Assembly (NCBI GenBank): GCA_963995525.1
Contig: OZ023210.1
Coordinates: forward strand, 6,921,211-6,985,210
Direction: 5' to 3'
DNA length: 64,000 bases
Source of the DNA: Escarpia spicata
Lineage: Eukaryota; Annelida; Polychaeta; Sabellida; Siboglinidae
A model generated the notes under the pieces. That model saw nothing but the letters and a program-made list of their open reading frames with translations. It ran no database searches and was not told where the DNA came from. The position numbers and the translations under genes were made by a program. This document shows, piece after piece, positions 1 through 11,360 of this stretch. Position 1 is the first letter of the stretch; each line of letters starts with the position of its first letter.

Positions 1-5
1 TATAT

Positions 6-24
6 GGCATCAAACATTCTATAG

Positions 25-77
<53 letters not shown>

Positions 78-128
78 AACATTCTATAGAATTATATATA
101 TTTATAATTCTATAGAATGTTTGATGCC
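6..128. repeat. AT-rich inverted repeat (MITE-like) in collagen intron
   Basis: A 26-base arm at 6-31 is the exact reverse complement of 103-128. A third partial copy of the CATTCTATAGAATT core lies at 80-93, and a (TA)n tract fills the middle. The element lies just upstream of the splice acceptor of the collagen exon. It could fold into a cruciform or be a small non-autonomous element; no flanking duplication can be judged because the left edge is only 5 bases from the window start. Confidence 0.7.
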
Positions 129-251
129 ACGTAATATTTTTAATATAATTATACAAGAATTTTTGTTGAGTTCAATGTGTTTTTTTCCATAGATTTCTAA
201 GGATTCTATACAAAATTCCTATGGCTTAACATACTTTGTGTTACTGTCCAG

Positions 252-614
252 CACGCCGTTGGTGCGATGGGCGGCGGCCAGCAGCTGTCGAGTCCGGGCA
301 GTTGTCTTGAGCAGTTCCGTCTCAACCCGTACATCGAGTGCAACAGTCGCGGTGAGTGCCACTTCTTCTCCGACAAATTCACCTTCTGGCTCGTGTCCAT
401 CTCGGGCCCTACCAATCACCACCTCGCCATCCAGGGGCAGACCTACAAGGCGGCGCAGCTGCTCGAGAAGATCGGCCGGTGTCGCGTGTGTGTGTTGGAC
501 GCCTTCCAGGACGATCTCTACTTGAGTGACGACGAGGCGGGGAGTGGCGAACATCCTGTCAGATCAGGCACCAGTCCGCTGTTTGGAAGAGGGGATATTC
601 CCGTGAATGACTGA
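252..614 (+). CDS. Collagen type IV alpha chain, last exon (C-terminal NC1/C4 half-domain), partial
   Basis: The acceptor TTACTGTCCAG (241-251) leads directly into an open frame of 120 codons ending in TGA at 612-614. The protein shows the second repeat of the collagen IV NC1 domain: the SPGSCLEQF motif, an aromatic-IECN segment, the GECHFF motif, FWL, and the closing RCRVC pair. Five of the six cysteines expected in this half are here; the first should be in the preceding exon, left of the window. A lysine in TYKAAQ sits where the sulfilimine crosslink lysine (Lys211) is found in known chains. In the family, NC1 directs trimer formation and network assembly of basement membranes outside the cell. 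Odd point: about 37 residues follow the last cysteine, including an acidic patch, whereas known chains usually stop within a few residues. Identity is confident; chain type is not assigned. Confidence 0.9.
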   Translation, partial: HAVGAMGGGQQLSSPGSCLEQFRLNPYIECNSRGECHFFSDKFTFWLVSISGPTNHHLAIQGQTYKAAQLLEKIGRCRVCVLDAFQDDLYLSDDEAGSGEHPVRSGTSPLFGRGDIPVND

Positions 615-1286
615 TTGTAAAGGGCCGACAACAGTGTTACGTCCGTATACAGTAGATACGATGAAAGAGTATAGGTCATAAAATTGTTTTTTAAATATCG
701 GTGGACACAGTTTCTGGTCGGTTTACTTTCACGTTGGATAGGTAATGGATGTTAACATTGCATTGTCTAAAACTTCTGTGTAAAGACCATTTCCAATGTA
801 ACTAGCTCAATATATTGTCGTAGCAATCATGGAACGGCGTGCTCTAGTGTTTTGTATCGTATTCGTAATGCCTGTTATTGAACCTTAAATGGTGCGCCAA
901 TGTTGTGAAATAATAAAAATGTGCGGATGAATATTACCCTAGAACACATATATGCCTATTTCAGCTGTTCGAATTGTCTTGGTGTTTGTTGAAAGTTTGT
1001 CTGAAAAAAATACATAAAACCTATAGGTTTCCGTACCATCTGAGAGCGCGGTAGTGTCAATGACGCATCTGCTTGGCATGCCAGAGCTCTGCATGAACCA
1101 TCAAGGACTCGCTTCGCAATACTGTTCTGAAACAGACTGACCCGTTGAATGACACCTCATAAGACCACAATATTCAAACCACAGTATAGACAGACTAGCC
1201 AGTTAACAGAACGTTCTCGAGCACTGGAAACAACTAAGAAAATTATTCGTACTTGCAAACTTGAATAATACAATTTAAGAAAATTT
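615..1286. other. Collagen 3' UTR then intergenic sequence
   Basis: No coding frame, RNA gene or repeat was recognised here apart from the AATAAA hexamer. Confidence 0.5.
912..917 (+). promoter_or_regulatory. Poly(A) signal AATAAA for the collagen IV transcript (candidate)
   Basis: AATAAA lies about 300 bases after the collagen stop codon in otherwise featureless sequence, a normal 3' UTR length. Inferred from position only. Confidence 0.5.
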
Positions 1287-1359
1287 CGAGCGCGCCAGGA
1301 TTCGAATCTGGAATCTTTTGCTCCGTAGGCAGACGCGTTATCCATTGCGCCACGCGCCC
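1287..1359 (-). tRNA. tRNA-Arg(ACG), probably a degenerate copy
   Basis: This 73-base cloverleaf on the minus strand has anticodon loop CTACGGA (anticodon ACG, arginine). It differs from the copies at 2666-2738 and 27214-27286 at two bases. One breaks the second pair of the anticodon stem (GCAGA becomes GCAAA). The other changes the last base of the 5' T-arm strand from G to A, destroying the normally invariant G53-C61 pair and altering the B box. A TTTT terminator follows shortly after the 3' end. The changes suggest a pseudogene or a low-activity locus. Confidence 0.85.
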
Positions 1360-1715
1360 TAGTTATACTTCGCTGTCTCCAGCGTTACGTATTGGCACAA
1401 ATGGCAAATGCATAGAATATTTTCTCAACATTTCTACTGAGGAAAGGTAGGCGCACTGTATGTTCGATGTAAACTGATTCTCACCCTGTATCATTATTCC
1501 AAGCTCGGCCATTATCGGGAAGGTGAGACCGAAGAAGCGTGGCTTGTATAACAGGTAGCACCTGAATTAAAATTAACATGGCTTCTACGGAAAGTGATCG
1601 TTCATCAACGGAGGTATATTATTGTCGTAAATATTCCATTTATCACAGCGTTTGTGAAATTAACGTTGCTTGTATTATTGCGCACTCTATTGGTTGCCGC
1701 GCCTTTGCTGGTGTA

Positions 1716-2359
1716 CCCTTAGCAAACAATATGAATATAGAACATCTGTAGGATACATGCTATAGAGTAGGTTCTATAGGAATTATAATACTATAGAATT
1801 TATTCTATCGGCCTGCGGATACATTTTTGCTTATTTTTCTATATCATTCAAGAGAATTTATGTAGAATCCTATAAAAACTGTTATATAAATTATATAGTT
1901 ATTCTACAGAATTATATAGAAACGAAAGTGACCCTCCTAAAAGTATATAAATGTTCCTTGAATGGATTGAAGATCCGGTTTCTTGGTTGTTATAATATGG
2001 CATACTTACCTCACAAGAAACTTATTTCTCTTTTGAATATTTTTGCGGCATCTCACAGTCTTCATCGGCAGAATGGCGTTACGGTTGTTTCACATGACTA
2101 CTGTCATGTGACACAAGCTGGATAAGGACTCCTGGGAGCTCCTGGCCGACGTCGCGATTCAATGTAGGTTTTTTCTGTGGATGTTGATTGCCTCCTTTAT
2201 CTTTCTTTGGTGCCAGAAAAATAAAGGATTATATTATATAAATGTTCTAGAAAGTTACAGAAACTCGATATAATTTGTAGGCCTATAGCCACATACATTT
2301 TTAGACTTCTACGGAAATTGTATAGATTTATGTAGATTTTCTAGAGTTTTTGCTAAGGG
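1716..2359. mobile_element. Non-autonomous DNA element with 11-bp TIRs and TA target duplication (Tc1/mariner-type MITE candidate)
   Basis: CCCTTAGCAAA at 1716-1726 is matched by its reverse complement TTTGCTAAGGG at 2349-2359, and both ends are bordered by TA (1714-1715 and 2360-2361). The 644-base interior is AT-rich, holds several CTATAGAA or TCTAGA-like half-palindromes and has no credible transposase frame. The TA duplication fits Tc1/mariner-like mobility. The short TIR keeps confidence moderate. Confidence 0.6.
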
Positions 2360-2665
2360 TAATAAGAAACTCCTACGAAAGTGTGTTCGTTTTTTCGCCA
2401 GCGAAATAAATTACTAAAATGCTACGAGGTTATTAAACACAATTTTATGGGCAGTATTCCTTCAATATTGAGAGGAATACTGAAAAAATGCTAATAAATG
2501 AATGAACAGACCTAGATCCCTTGGCCACGATAAATGATTGGCAGTTTAGTGTAATTATTATTGTGATTATAATTGGCAATGAAATGAATAACGTTGGCCG
2601 TCGCATGTATTCCAATTTTCACCTCTTTATTTTGTTGTTACACATAAATCGAGAAAAAAAAATTT

Positions 2666-2738
2666 CGAGCGCGCCAGGATTCGAACCTGGAATCTTCTGC
2701 TCCGTAGGCAGACGCGTTATCCATTGCGCCACGCGCCC
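2666..2738 (-). tRNA. tRNA-Arg(ACG)
   Basis: An intact 73-base cloverleaf on the minus strand: acceptor GGGCGCG pairs with CGCGCTC plus discriminator G, A box TGGCGCAATGG, anticodon loop CTACGGA, and B box GGTTCGAATCC. No intron. A T-run (AAATTTTTTTTT on the minus strand) directly follows the 3' end as a pol III terminator. It decodes CGN codons after A34 is converted to inosine. The sequence is identical to the copy at 27214-27286. Confidence 0.96.
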
Positions 2739-2944
2739 TCCGTAAGAGCGGTATTCACAGTTGCGCATTGTGTAGCGTTTGTGGCGAGCGGTCGGCAGGG
2801 AAGCATACGGGCACACGTTCACTCACTCAGTCGTACTAATGATAAGTCAGGTTATACGTTTTCACAGTTTATTATATGCGGAAAACCCTACCAATACAAG
2901 ATCTAATACACAGTATACGGCTATGTCTGCTAAATACTACCCAG

Positions 2945-3330
2945 TTATAAATGTCCGAACGATAAGTCAAACGGCGGCGGTTTATATACAGCAACCGAAT
3001 TATAGGTGTCAGAACAATAATTCAAACGGCGGCGGCTTATATACAGCAACCGAATTATAGGTGTCCGAACGATAAGTCAGACGGCGGCGGCTTATATACA
3101 GCAACCGAATTATAGGTGTCAGAACAATAATTCAAACGGCGGCGGCTTATATACAGCAACCGAATTATAGGTGTCCGAACGATAAGTCAGACGGCGGCGG
3201 CTTATATACAGCAACCGAATTATAGGTGTCCGAACGATAAGTCAGACGGCGGCGGCTTATATACAGCAACCGAATTATAGGTGTCAGAACAATAAGTCAG
3301 ACGGCGGCGGCTTATATACAGCATCCGAAT
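2945..3330. repeat. 55-bp tandem repeat, about 7 copies
   Basis: The unit contains GACGGCGGCGGCTTATATAC and AGCAACCGAATTATAGGTGT. Copies alternate between CCGAACGATAAGT and CAGAACAATAAxT variants, suggesting amplification as a two-unit block. Each unit contains TATATA next to a GGCGGCGG motif. No coding role is visible. Confidence 0.9.
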
Positions 3331-3852
3331 AACTTATTGTCACGGGTGTTTTATTTCTCTTTTAACATTATTTGTCAAATTTTGTTTCACGCTCCCTTTG
3401 CAATGCGCACTGTAAACTCCTCGGTTAGCCCTAGAAGGGGCTGTATGGAGAAACAACACCTAAGACCTAAAACCAATACGAAATGCTAGATCGTTTGTGC
3501 AACACAGAAAGGGTTTGTAAACATTGATAAAATGTAACGATTACAACAATATTTTTTTTTATTGATCGATCTACGTCGGTTCAAACTCTAGATTTTGCCT
3601 AAACATAGCATGGACTGGTAAACATTTACTCTTAATTAACGTTTTGCTTTACAGTTAGCCTGGGAGCCAATCATCGTTTTACCCGGATTTGGGATAATGC
3701 AGCCTACCAACGAACTTTTCAAAGTCGTGTTATTCCCCAGACAGTTGTGAAAATGTTTGTCACCTCACAGCGCCTGTGTAACTAAGGCTGATCGCGTGAA
3801 GGCGTAAAATTAAGAATGGAATGGTGCGATTATTTTCTCCGAGTGCACGAAC

Positions 3853-4326
3853 AAATTTCGTCTAATATCTGACATCGATGTTCTGTGAGATGACACTTAT
3901 GTTTAGTGACATTTGTCGGCACAACAGCCAATCGTATCACAGACGTCGCTGTTATCAATGGGAAGACGGCGTGTGTTGCTTCTTTGACAGGTCCGCCTGA
4001 CATTTACCGAAATTTGGAGTATGTAGTCGACGAAGTTGCTTTGCAGGAAATCCTTTTTAGGATCTCACTAACGTAAATATTTTGACGGATTTAATTAAGA
4101 GCTTCTCTGCGGGTCATTGCAAACGTGTCCCGTTGTTTGGGGAAGAGTAGCAGGTTGGGAATCATTTTCTGCATACGGTCGCGCGAATTGTATCTACTTC
4201 GGCGCAGTTAAGCAACAAGTAGTTTTGGCATTTTCTACGACGAGCGATTACTCATTAGTCCCCAGATGATTGACGAAGTACGTGCTCCTCTCATCTCAGA
4301 ACGTCGATGTACGATATCAGAAGTTT
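3853..4326. repeat. Inverted-repeat element of the GATATC family
   Basis: A roughly 40-base arm at 3853-3893 (TTTCGTCTAATATCTGACAT, then CGATGTTCTG) is matched in inverted orientation at 4291-4326. Further single copies lie at 4467-4502 and 12664-12700. The spacing (about 470 bases) and inverted ends suggest a MITE-like element, but no target duplication was identified. Confidence 0.5.
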
Positions 4327-4466
4327 TAGTTTGGTGAAGGGGGTTCAGAAGCAGTTTCGTCTGGCGTCGGAGATCCGCTTACAATACTGTTAATAATAAT
4401 TTGTATTGTCATGTTACAATGTTTACAAACTGTCGTCTGCGGCGTGGGGGCTGAGGCCAGATGAAT

Positions 4467-4502
4467 GAAATTTCGTCTGATATCAGACATCGAAATTCTG
4501 AG
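4467..4502 (+). repeat. Solo copy of the GATATC-palindrome repeat
   Basis: It contains the perfect 14-base palindrome GTCTGATATCAGAC at 4475-4488 and matches the arm at 3853-3893 and the inverse copy at 12664-12700. Confidence 0.6.
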
Positions 4503-5105
4503 TTGTTCCCTGATGGCATAGCTAAAACAATTTGGTCGCTAGTTAAACAGTGGTTTGCGGGACTCTGGTCTGCATTTACGTCTAGTCGTCCAATTACTGA
4601 ACAAGAGGACAACATCAGACCAGCATAGTCTGCGGTACGCGGTATATTCCTAGCAGACACAATTAAGCGCTGCACGACACTACTAGAAAACGACGCGACT
4701 GTCAGGCGTCCATATATAGTAATGTTTGCTCAATTCGTTTCACCAACAATCGTTCCGTTCCGATATGAAACGAGCAAACAAATGATATGAAACACATTGT
4801 TAAGTACAAAAATATAATATATTGTCACTACTATACATTCACAATATGGGTGATACAAGCACACGATGAAATCGACTAGTCCAGTCTCTGGCATTGACGC
4901 GCGCGCGCACACACACGTTGACTGGGCGACTGTGGGCTGCACGTACGTGCGGCGTCACAAGCGATAGCACACGGCACCATAGTTCTATAGACACCGCTTT
5001 GGAGGCTCTCCCATAGGATCAATAAATTACGAGTAATGTCCGAGAGATAATCGCATTTACAAAGTTCGACAGTCTAAAGTACACGGGAATGACGATCAGT
5101 CCAAT
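4503..5105. other. Intergenic region downstream of histone H1
   Basis: No recognised gene. On the minus strand this would carry the histone 3' end, yet neither a canonical histone stem-loop (GGCTCTTTTCAGAGCC type) nor an AATAAA signal in the H1 sense was found in the first 100 bases after the H1 stop. Confidence 0.4.
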
Positions 5106-5678
5106 TTACGCTTTCTTTGCTGCCGTCTTCTTCGGCCTTCCTGCCGCTTTCTTCGCCTTCACTGGCGTCTTTGCTTTCTTTGCTTTCACAACGGCGGGCT
5201 TTTTCGCTTTAGCGGCCGCCTTCGGTTTCTTCGCCTTCGCTGGGCTTTTTGGTTTCTTCACCTTCTTGGGGCTCTTTGCCTTCTTCGCCTTCTTGGGAGA
5301 CTTCGCCTTCTTCACCACGGCACCGGCCGCCTTCGGCTTCTTGGCGACGACCTTCTTTTTTGGAGCCGCCTTATCGCCCAGGCGGAAACTGCCAGTCGCG
5401 CCGGAGCCCTTCGACTGCTTCAGTGTACCGTTCTTCGCGCCCGCCCTCAGTGCTACCTTCAGGTGCTGGTTGACAACGCGCTCGTTTTTGCCGAAGTTGT
5501 ACTGCTTCAGAATGTACTTGAGGATCGCCTGTCGCGACGACCCACCACGCTCCTTCAGGCTTCCGATGGCTGCGGCGATCATCTCGGGGTACTTCGGGTG
5601 CGTTGCCGGCGCTGCCGCCTTCTTAACCTTCGGCTTGGCGGGCGCAGCCTTCTTCGGTGTAGCTACAGCGGCAGACAT
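5106..5678 (-). CDS. Linker histone H1
   Basis: This intronless frame encodes 190 residues starting MSAAVATPKK. The ATG at 5678-5676 is chosen because the frame upstream of it (to 5744) is not histone-like and lies in the expected 5' UTR. Domain order: a short Ala/Pro/Lys tail (about 1-27), a winged-helix globular domain (about 28-103) that opens HPKYPEMIAAAI, continues through SSRQAILKYILKQY and ends with GSFRLG, then a Lys/Ala/Pro tail rich in SPKK-type motifs (about 104-190). Linker histones bind nucleosomal linker DNA and compact chromatin in the nucleus. No core histone genes are nearby, so this is an isolated copy rather than part of the usual histone cluster. The globular domain looks like the animal H1/H1-delta type. 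Upstream is a TATAAA at 5788-5783. Confidence 0.95.
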   Translation of the reverse strand: MSAAVATPKKAAPAKPKVKKAAAPATHPKYPEMIAAAIGSLKERGGSSRQAILKYILKQYNFGKNERVVNQHLKVALRAGAKNGTLKQSKGSGATGSFRLGDKAAPKKKVVAKKPKAAGAVVKKAKSPKKAKKAKSPKKVKKPKSPAKAKKPKAAAKAKKPAVVKAKKAKTPVKAKKAAGRPKKTAAKKA

Positions 5679-5782
5679 GACGACCACGGTAACGACGGTG
5701 ACGATAAAGTTGTGCGGTGAGATAAGCGACCGACAGTCTATCAACCCAGAATCGAATGTTATTCATTAGCAGCGGGGCTGGC

Positions 5783-5788
5783 TTTATA
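5783..5788 (-). promoter_or_regulatory. TATA box of histone H1
   Basis: TATAAA on the minus strand lies about 105 bases upstream of the H1 start codon and is surrounded by GC-rich sequence, a normal histone promoter arrangement. Confidence 0.65.
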
Positions 5789-6670
5789 TGCGGCGCGCGG
5801 ACGTGGTAGTAGACCAGCAGAAACTCGGCTCGAGCGGCGAGCTTCGCTGATTTGATTTCGCCAACATGTGCTAATTTTTTTCCTAATTTGCTTTAGTATA
5901 GCAGTAATGCCATGATAATTTCAAGATTGCGCAACGGTTTTAGAAAACAAAAAGGTCCGGCTTTCGATGAGAATGGCTCAATTACTGCTGGGATATGGGG
6001 TTCACCTCACATTTAGGCTATAAACTAAATTTCGCTCTGTTCGGTCACTTAATATCGGCATAAATGTAGTTATTTTTCAATTTTGGTAACTCTATTTTCG
6101 AGATGTCTTGAGTTGTTTTTGTGTGGAAAAACTCACTCGATCAGACTCACTTGTATACGAATTGTTTCATATCGACATAATCGGAAATAATTTGCCAATA
6201 AAGACAACCAATGTAGCACACATTCTACTCATCCCGCCATCTTGTAATAGATTCGTTCGAAATCATATAAGTTAAATTATCGTGAAATATTCCCTAGCTA
6301 AAGTTCTATACTACATCTGTAATATTCTGTTCGAGTCTATAGAATATTCTCGCATATTATTATGTTGATGTTGCGTAGTTTCATCAACAGACAATGCATA
6401 GTTCGCGATTGTCAACAGTGCAGTTTGAGGTAGACTAGCTAGAGTAGGACATTTCGCAGACCGGAGTTTTACCGACGCATATAATAACTCAACGATATCT
6501 TAACACAACATTATGTTGGGCAGGTCAACGTGTTTGTAATAAAATAGCCATTTAAAGATCGCGCGGTCGCGCAACACTAGTTGTTTTGTTGGCGTAGAAA
6601 AACAAGTGTATGCATAGATGTCTGTTCAAAGAAATGCTAACGAAGTTCGCCAGATGGCGCCAGATGGCGC
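5789..6670. other. Intergenic, no gene recognised
   Basis: AT-rich sequence with a TCTATAGAATATTCT palindrome-like motif near 6335-6352, similar in style to the motifs at 6-128 and 1740-1920. No credible coding frame. Confidence 0.4.
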
Positions 6671-6675
6671 CAGCT

Positions 6676-6694
6676 GTCTATCTGTCTGTCTCTG

Positions 6695-6750
<56 letters not shown>

Positions 6751-6950
6751 NNNNNNNNNNNNNNNNNNNNNNNNNNNNNNNNNNNNNNNNNNNNNNNNNN
6801 NNNNNNNNNNNNNNNNNNNNNNNNNNNNNNNNNNNNNNNNNNNNNNNNNNNNNNNNNNNNNNNNNNNNNNNNNNNNNNNNNNNNNNNNNNNNNNNNNNNN
6901 NNNNNNNNNNNNNNNNNNNNNNNNNNNNNNNNNNNNNNNNNNNNNNNNNN
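6676..6950. repeat. (TCTG)n/(TC)n microsatellite ending in a 200-base assembly gap
   Basis: TCTG and TC repeats run to 6750, followed by N from 6751 to 6950. The gap probably reflects assembly failure in the same microsatellite; its length is nominal. Confidence 0.95.
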
Positions 6951-7129
6951 AAAGATTAACTGTTCGGGTATTTTGAACGCAATTTGACGCATAAAATATC
7001 TTCAACAAATGTGTATAGTATTAAGAACATTGTATTAATTAATATAAAAACAGAGCCTCCCTTTAAGAGCTAGACGTTTTATATGAAAATAAAAAATCTG
7101 CTCACTATTTACAGTGACGCCGGAACGAA

Positions 7130-7500
7130 ATTCATATTGGGGGGGGCTAACGGACTACTGAAAAAAATTTCGCCGCCGCTTATATTCACATCTTCCTTAC
7201 TGTGACATCAGAAGACGGGGGGGGGGGGGGGGGGGGGCGCGGTGCTGTTGAACATTTTTCGCCGATGCGTCGCTGTAACTTCAGCTTTTCCGCTGCTGTC
7301 TCGGCTGTGACCTCGTGACATCCGAACAAAGACGTGGGGACAGTGCTGTTGAGAAATGTTATTTTTTATGTGGCGCCGCTGCTGTCAATTTACATTCTCC
7401 AGCTTCTCTCCTCTGTCTCCGCTGAAATGATGACATCCGAAGACGGGGCGGGGGGCTTTGGAAAGAAATGTTCGCCACCACGCCGCCTATTACTGGGAGG
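7130..7500 (+). repeat. Degenerate ~120-bp tandem repeat with GACATC-GAAGACGGGG core
   Basis: Three or more diverged copies share a TGACATCxGAAGACGGGG segment, then TGCTGTTGA and TTTCGCCGxxGC. A related single copy is at 11139-11215. A pure G tract (about 19 G) is at 7219-7237 in the first copy. Confidence 0.6.
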
Positions 7501-7588
7501 GGAGCAGAAAACAATAATATTATGTCTACCCTACAATTGCACACACCTTTCACAGTCGACAAAAATACACATTAATCGTCTCATAAAA

Positions 7589-7663
7589 TTTACATTTTCA
7601 CCCGCCATTCACGCTCGCCACAAAACAAATATGGCGAGCGTGAATGGCGGGTGGAAATGTAAA
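7589..7663. repeat. Near-perfect 32-bp hairpin
   Basis: The arm at 7589-7620 and the arm at 7632-7663 are reverse complements with one mismatch, separated by an 11-base loop. The stem contains CCCGCCATTCACGCTCGCCA. It borders the start of the CATA/CA microsatellite. Confidence 0.92.
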
Positions 7664-7669
7664 CGTGCC

Positions 7670-8960
<1,291 letters not shown>

Positions 8961-9010
8961 ATCCTCGTGAGCCAGGTGGTACTGCTGACGACATCAGTTT
9001 CAGTACACCG
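8961..9010 (+). repeat. Dispersed repeat beginning ATCCTCG...GCCAGG
   Basis: This segment aligns by eye with 54798-54845; both start just after a microsatellite. A shorter relative is at 11041-11060. Probably the end of an interspersed repeat that carries or seeds a microsatellite. Confidence 0.45.
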
Positions 9011-10354
9011 TGGCAAATCGACTTGATGAAACTTGGATACCTTACGGGATCCGGTAGCCAACCAGTATGTTCTTCTTGCATATGCCATCGTTATCATATG
9101 CCCAGGCTAGTCTGGGGTGGTTCCACACTAGATTTTATGTAGGTAGCTATTATAATCTATCCAGCATTATAACCTAACATGCGCTGGATGGAGAAATTAA
9201 CGATGTTCTTTAAACTTTCTCAGCACTTCGTGTGACAAATACGTGAAAACGTCATACCTTGTTTTTCAGAAAAAATCAAATCAAACCTGATACCCCTCAA
9301 TGGCGTCCCATTCTGACGGATTTTGTAATATTGGTTCTACAAAATAGCTACTGCGCGATTACGCGAGCGACTAGCATATATTTATTGCGACCTAACGCAG
9401 ATCTAACGCAGTATTACATTAATTATTTACTGGATCAACATGTCCCATATAAAAGTGCTCGAAAAGAATTCAGACATCACACAAAAACGCTATTTAGTAA
9501 TGGCGGACGGACACTAAATGTGGTCTTACGCCAAATAGATGTGAATGTTGTAAATCTTTACGAAAGTTAGTCTTACATCAAGCAAAACATACAACTAGAT
9601 TAACCACAATGGGAAAATTACACTGTCTCAGTGATAGTGCACACTTCTAAGATAAACAGCGCTTCGAATTGGTTTAAGCATGTTTATTCTGTACGCTAAA
9701 CCATATACGACGTTTGCCGGATGTGACTGGCACTGAGCACAACCCACATTCTACCACAGTATCTTACCGATCTGTGAGCAAAACGGAATATTAAAAGAAA
9801 ATTAATTTGGTCATTTTTTATCAAATGTATTTTTTGCAAACAATACATAAAACCATTATTTTAAGCAACATCTCACTGGACATCATGCAAGTTGCAGATG
9901 CTCACGAATAATTTAGGTATAACGTAATGGTAATGGTAGACAGGCACTAAATGTAGTCTGCCACCATCTGGAGAAGCCGTTCGCAAGTTCTCGGGGTTAG
10001 TCAGTTAGCCAGTAACACCAATTAATATTAATTAACTGTTTAATAGCCCTACTAATATTAATTAAAAAACACAAATACTTAACCCTAAAAATCTTTAAAA
10101 AATACTAACAGTATAAAATACTATTGTCTTATGTTACAAAACACTGTAATTGTGATTCGTTTTGTATAGGCATAACTAAACAACATACAAAGTTTATAAA
10201 ATGTTTAAGTAGGAAGGTTTATTTAATTTTCAGTTGAGTCCCTGCATGCTCCGGGTATTTTGGAGGGAGTTTCGTGCTAGCCTTACACGTAAAATGTGCT
10301 TTTATGGTTGGACTGATGTGCAAAAAGGATTAGGTTTAGGGTTATCGTTAAGAT
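9011..10354. other. Intergenic, one unassigned 103-codon frame
   Basis: A frame at 9259-9570 (+) is open for 103 codons, but its protein shows no motif I recognise. The rest is AT-rich with TTAATTAA stretches at 10020-10070. No supported gene. Confidence 0.3.
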
Positions 10355-10620
10355 GATGCGGCGATGTCGAACCTTGGGTAAGTTCGTTTACTCTACATTG
10401 TTTCAGTTCACTCAACTGTATGAATGAGTACATGGCTATGGACAGTGGTGGATATTTGTGTACGAAGTCTTCGCGCATTAATTGCAGCGTGGCTGAATTG
10501 TTCCTAGAGAAGTCGAGATGATGTTCGATTGAACAGGTCTACCAGGGAGTAAAGTGTAAAGCGCTTTGAGCAGTCCTGGGGACTGGATACTGCCTTATAT
10601 AAGAACTTACCTTTTAGATG
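10355..10620 (+). mobile_element. SINE, headless copy of the family at 57296-57627
   Basis: From TGTCGAAC onward this matches the SINE at 57296-57627 along its body (TTCACTCA, then ATGAGTAC, GACAGTGGTGG, GCGCATTAATT) and tail (GCGCTTTGAGCAGTCCTG ending TATATAAGAACTTACC). The tRNA-like head with A and B boxes is missing. GGTTAG/TTAGGG-like sequence flanks it on both sides (10329-10352 and 10622-10655). Confidence 0.8.
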
Positions 10621-10655
10621 AAGGTTAGGATCAGGGTTATGGTTAGAGTTAGGTT

Positions 10656-11138
10656 GAATGTGCTGTTTACACGATGTGTTTACATGCGTGAAGCGGTAGC
10701 AAGTAGCAATCACCGACATTTTGTATACAAGGAAGTCTTCACCGATGACGCGCTCAGCTGTATCCGTTACGTCACATTAGCAGCGGTTTGTCTGGGCTAG
10801 CTGGGGCCGCCGAACTGTCCCACGCCTGACCGTGGACACCTTAATCGTGGTCAGTGTCGGCGATAGGCTAGGTTGGCTGGTGGTGTGAGGATGAATTGGT
10901 GAAGTGGTGTGAGGATGAATGTCCACGATTCAACCTTGCACTTGTCCATCGTTTCACGGACACCTAAAGGGACAAGCAGGCCAGCACGCTGGGCGAGCGA
11001 GTAGCGTGACTTCAGTCTTATCTGTTAAGCATCTGCAGCCATCCTCGCAAGCCAGGGGCCGGTTTCATGAAGCGTACTTAAAGTAAACAGTTACTTAGCT
11101 CGGGACGTGACTCCCGCGCTGCCATAATTCCAGCTTTC
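10656..11138. other. Intergenic, no gene recognised
   Basis: Contains a short direct repeat of GTGGTGTGAGGATGAAT at 10881-10920 and a repeat-like GGTTTCATGAAGCGTACTTA segment at 11062-11081. No supported coding frame. Confidence 0.35.
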
Positions 11139-11360
11139 CCTGTCTCAGTTTGGCTGGTGACGTCTGAAGACGACGGGGGTGCTGCGTTGAACAATTTTCG
11201 TCGCCGTAGTTTAAGCTTATTGTAACCTGAACGGGGGCACATTTCAAATGGTCTGGGGGGCAGGGTCACGTGAGCCCATTCGAAAAGGTGTACGGGCACA
11301 CGAAATTGCAAAGGTCTAGCCTCTTGGGGGCACGTGCCACCCAGGCCTCCCCCTAGACAC
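11139..11360. repeat. Relic of the GAAGACG repeat and a CCCCCTAGACACGCC element end
   Basis: 11139-11215 resembles the array at 7130-7500. 11320-11362 ends in CCCCCTAGACACGCCTATG, which looks like the edge of a decayed DNA element. Family not identified. Confidence 0.4.

Noticed and set aside
5089..5769. A 226-codon plus-strand frame rich in Phe and Ala
   Set aside because: It is the antisense of histone H1; Lys/Ala-rich codons read backwards give Phe/Ala runs.
9259..9570. A 103-codon plus-strand frame
   Set aside because: No recognisable motif, no splice or promoter support; length is possible by chance in this much DNA.
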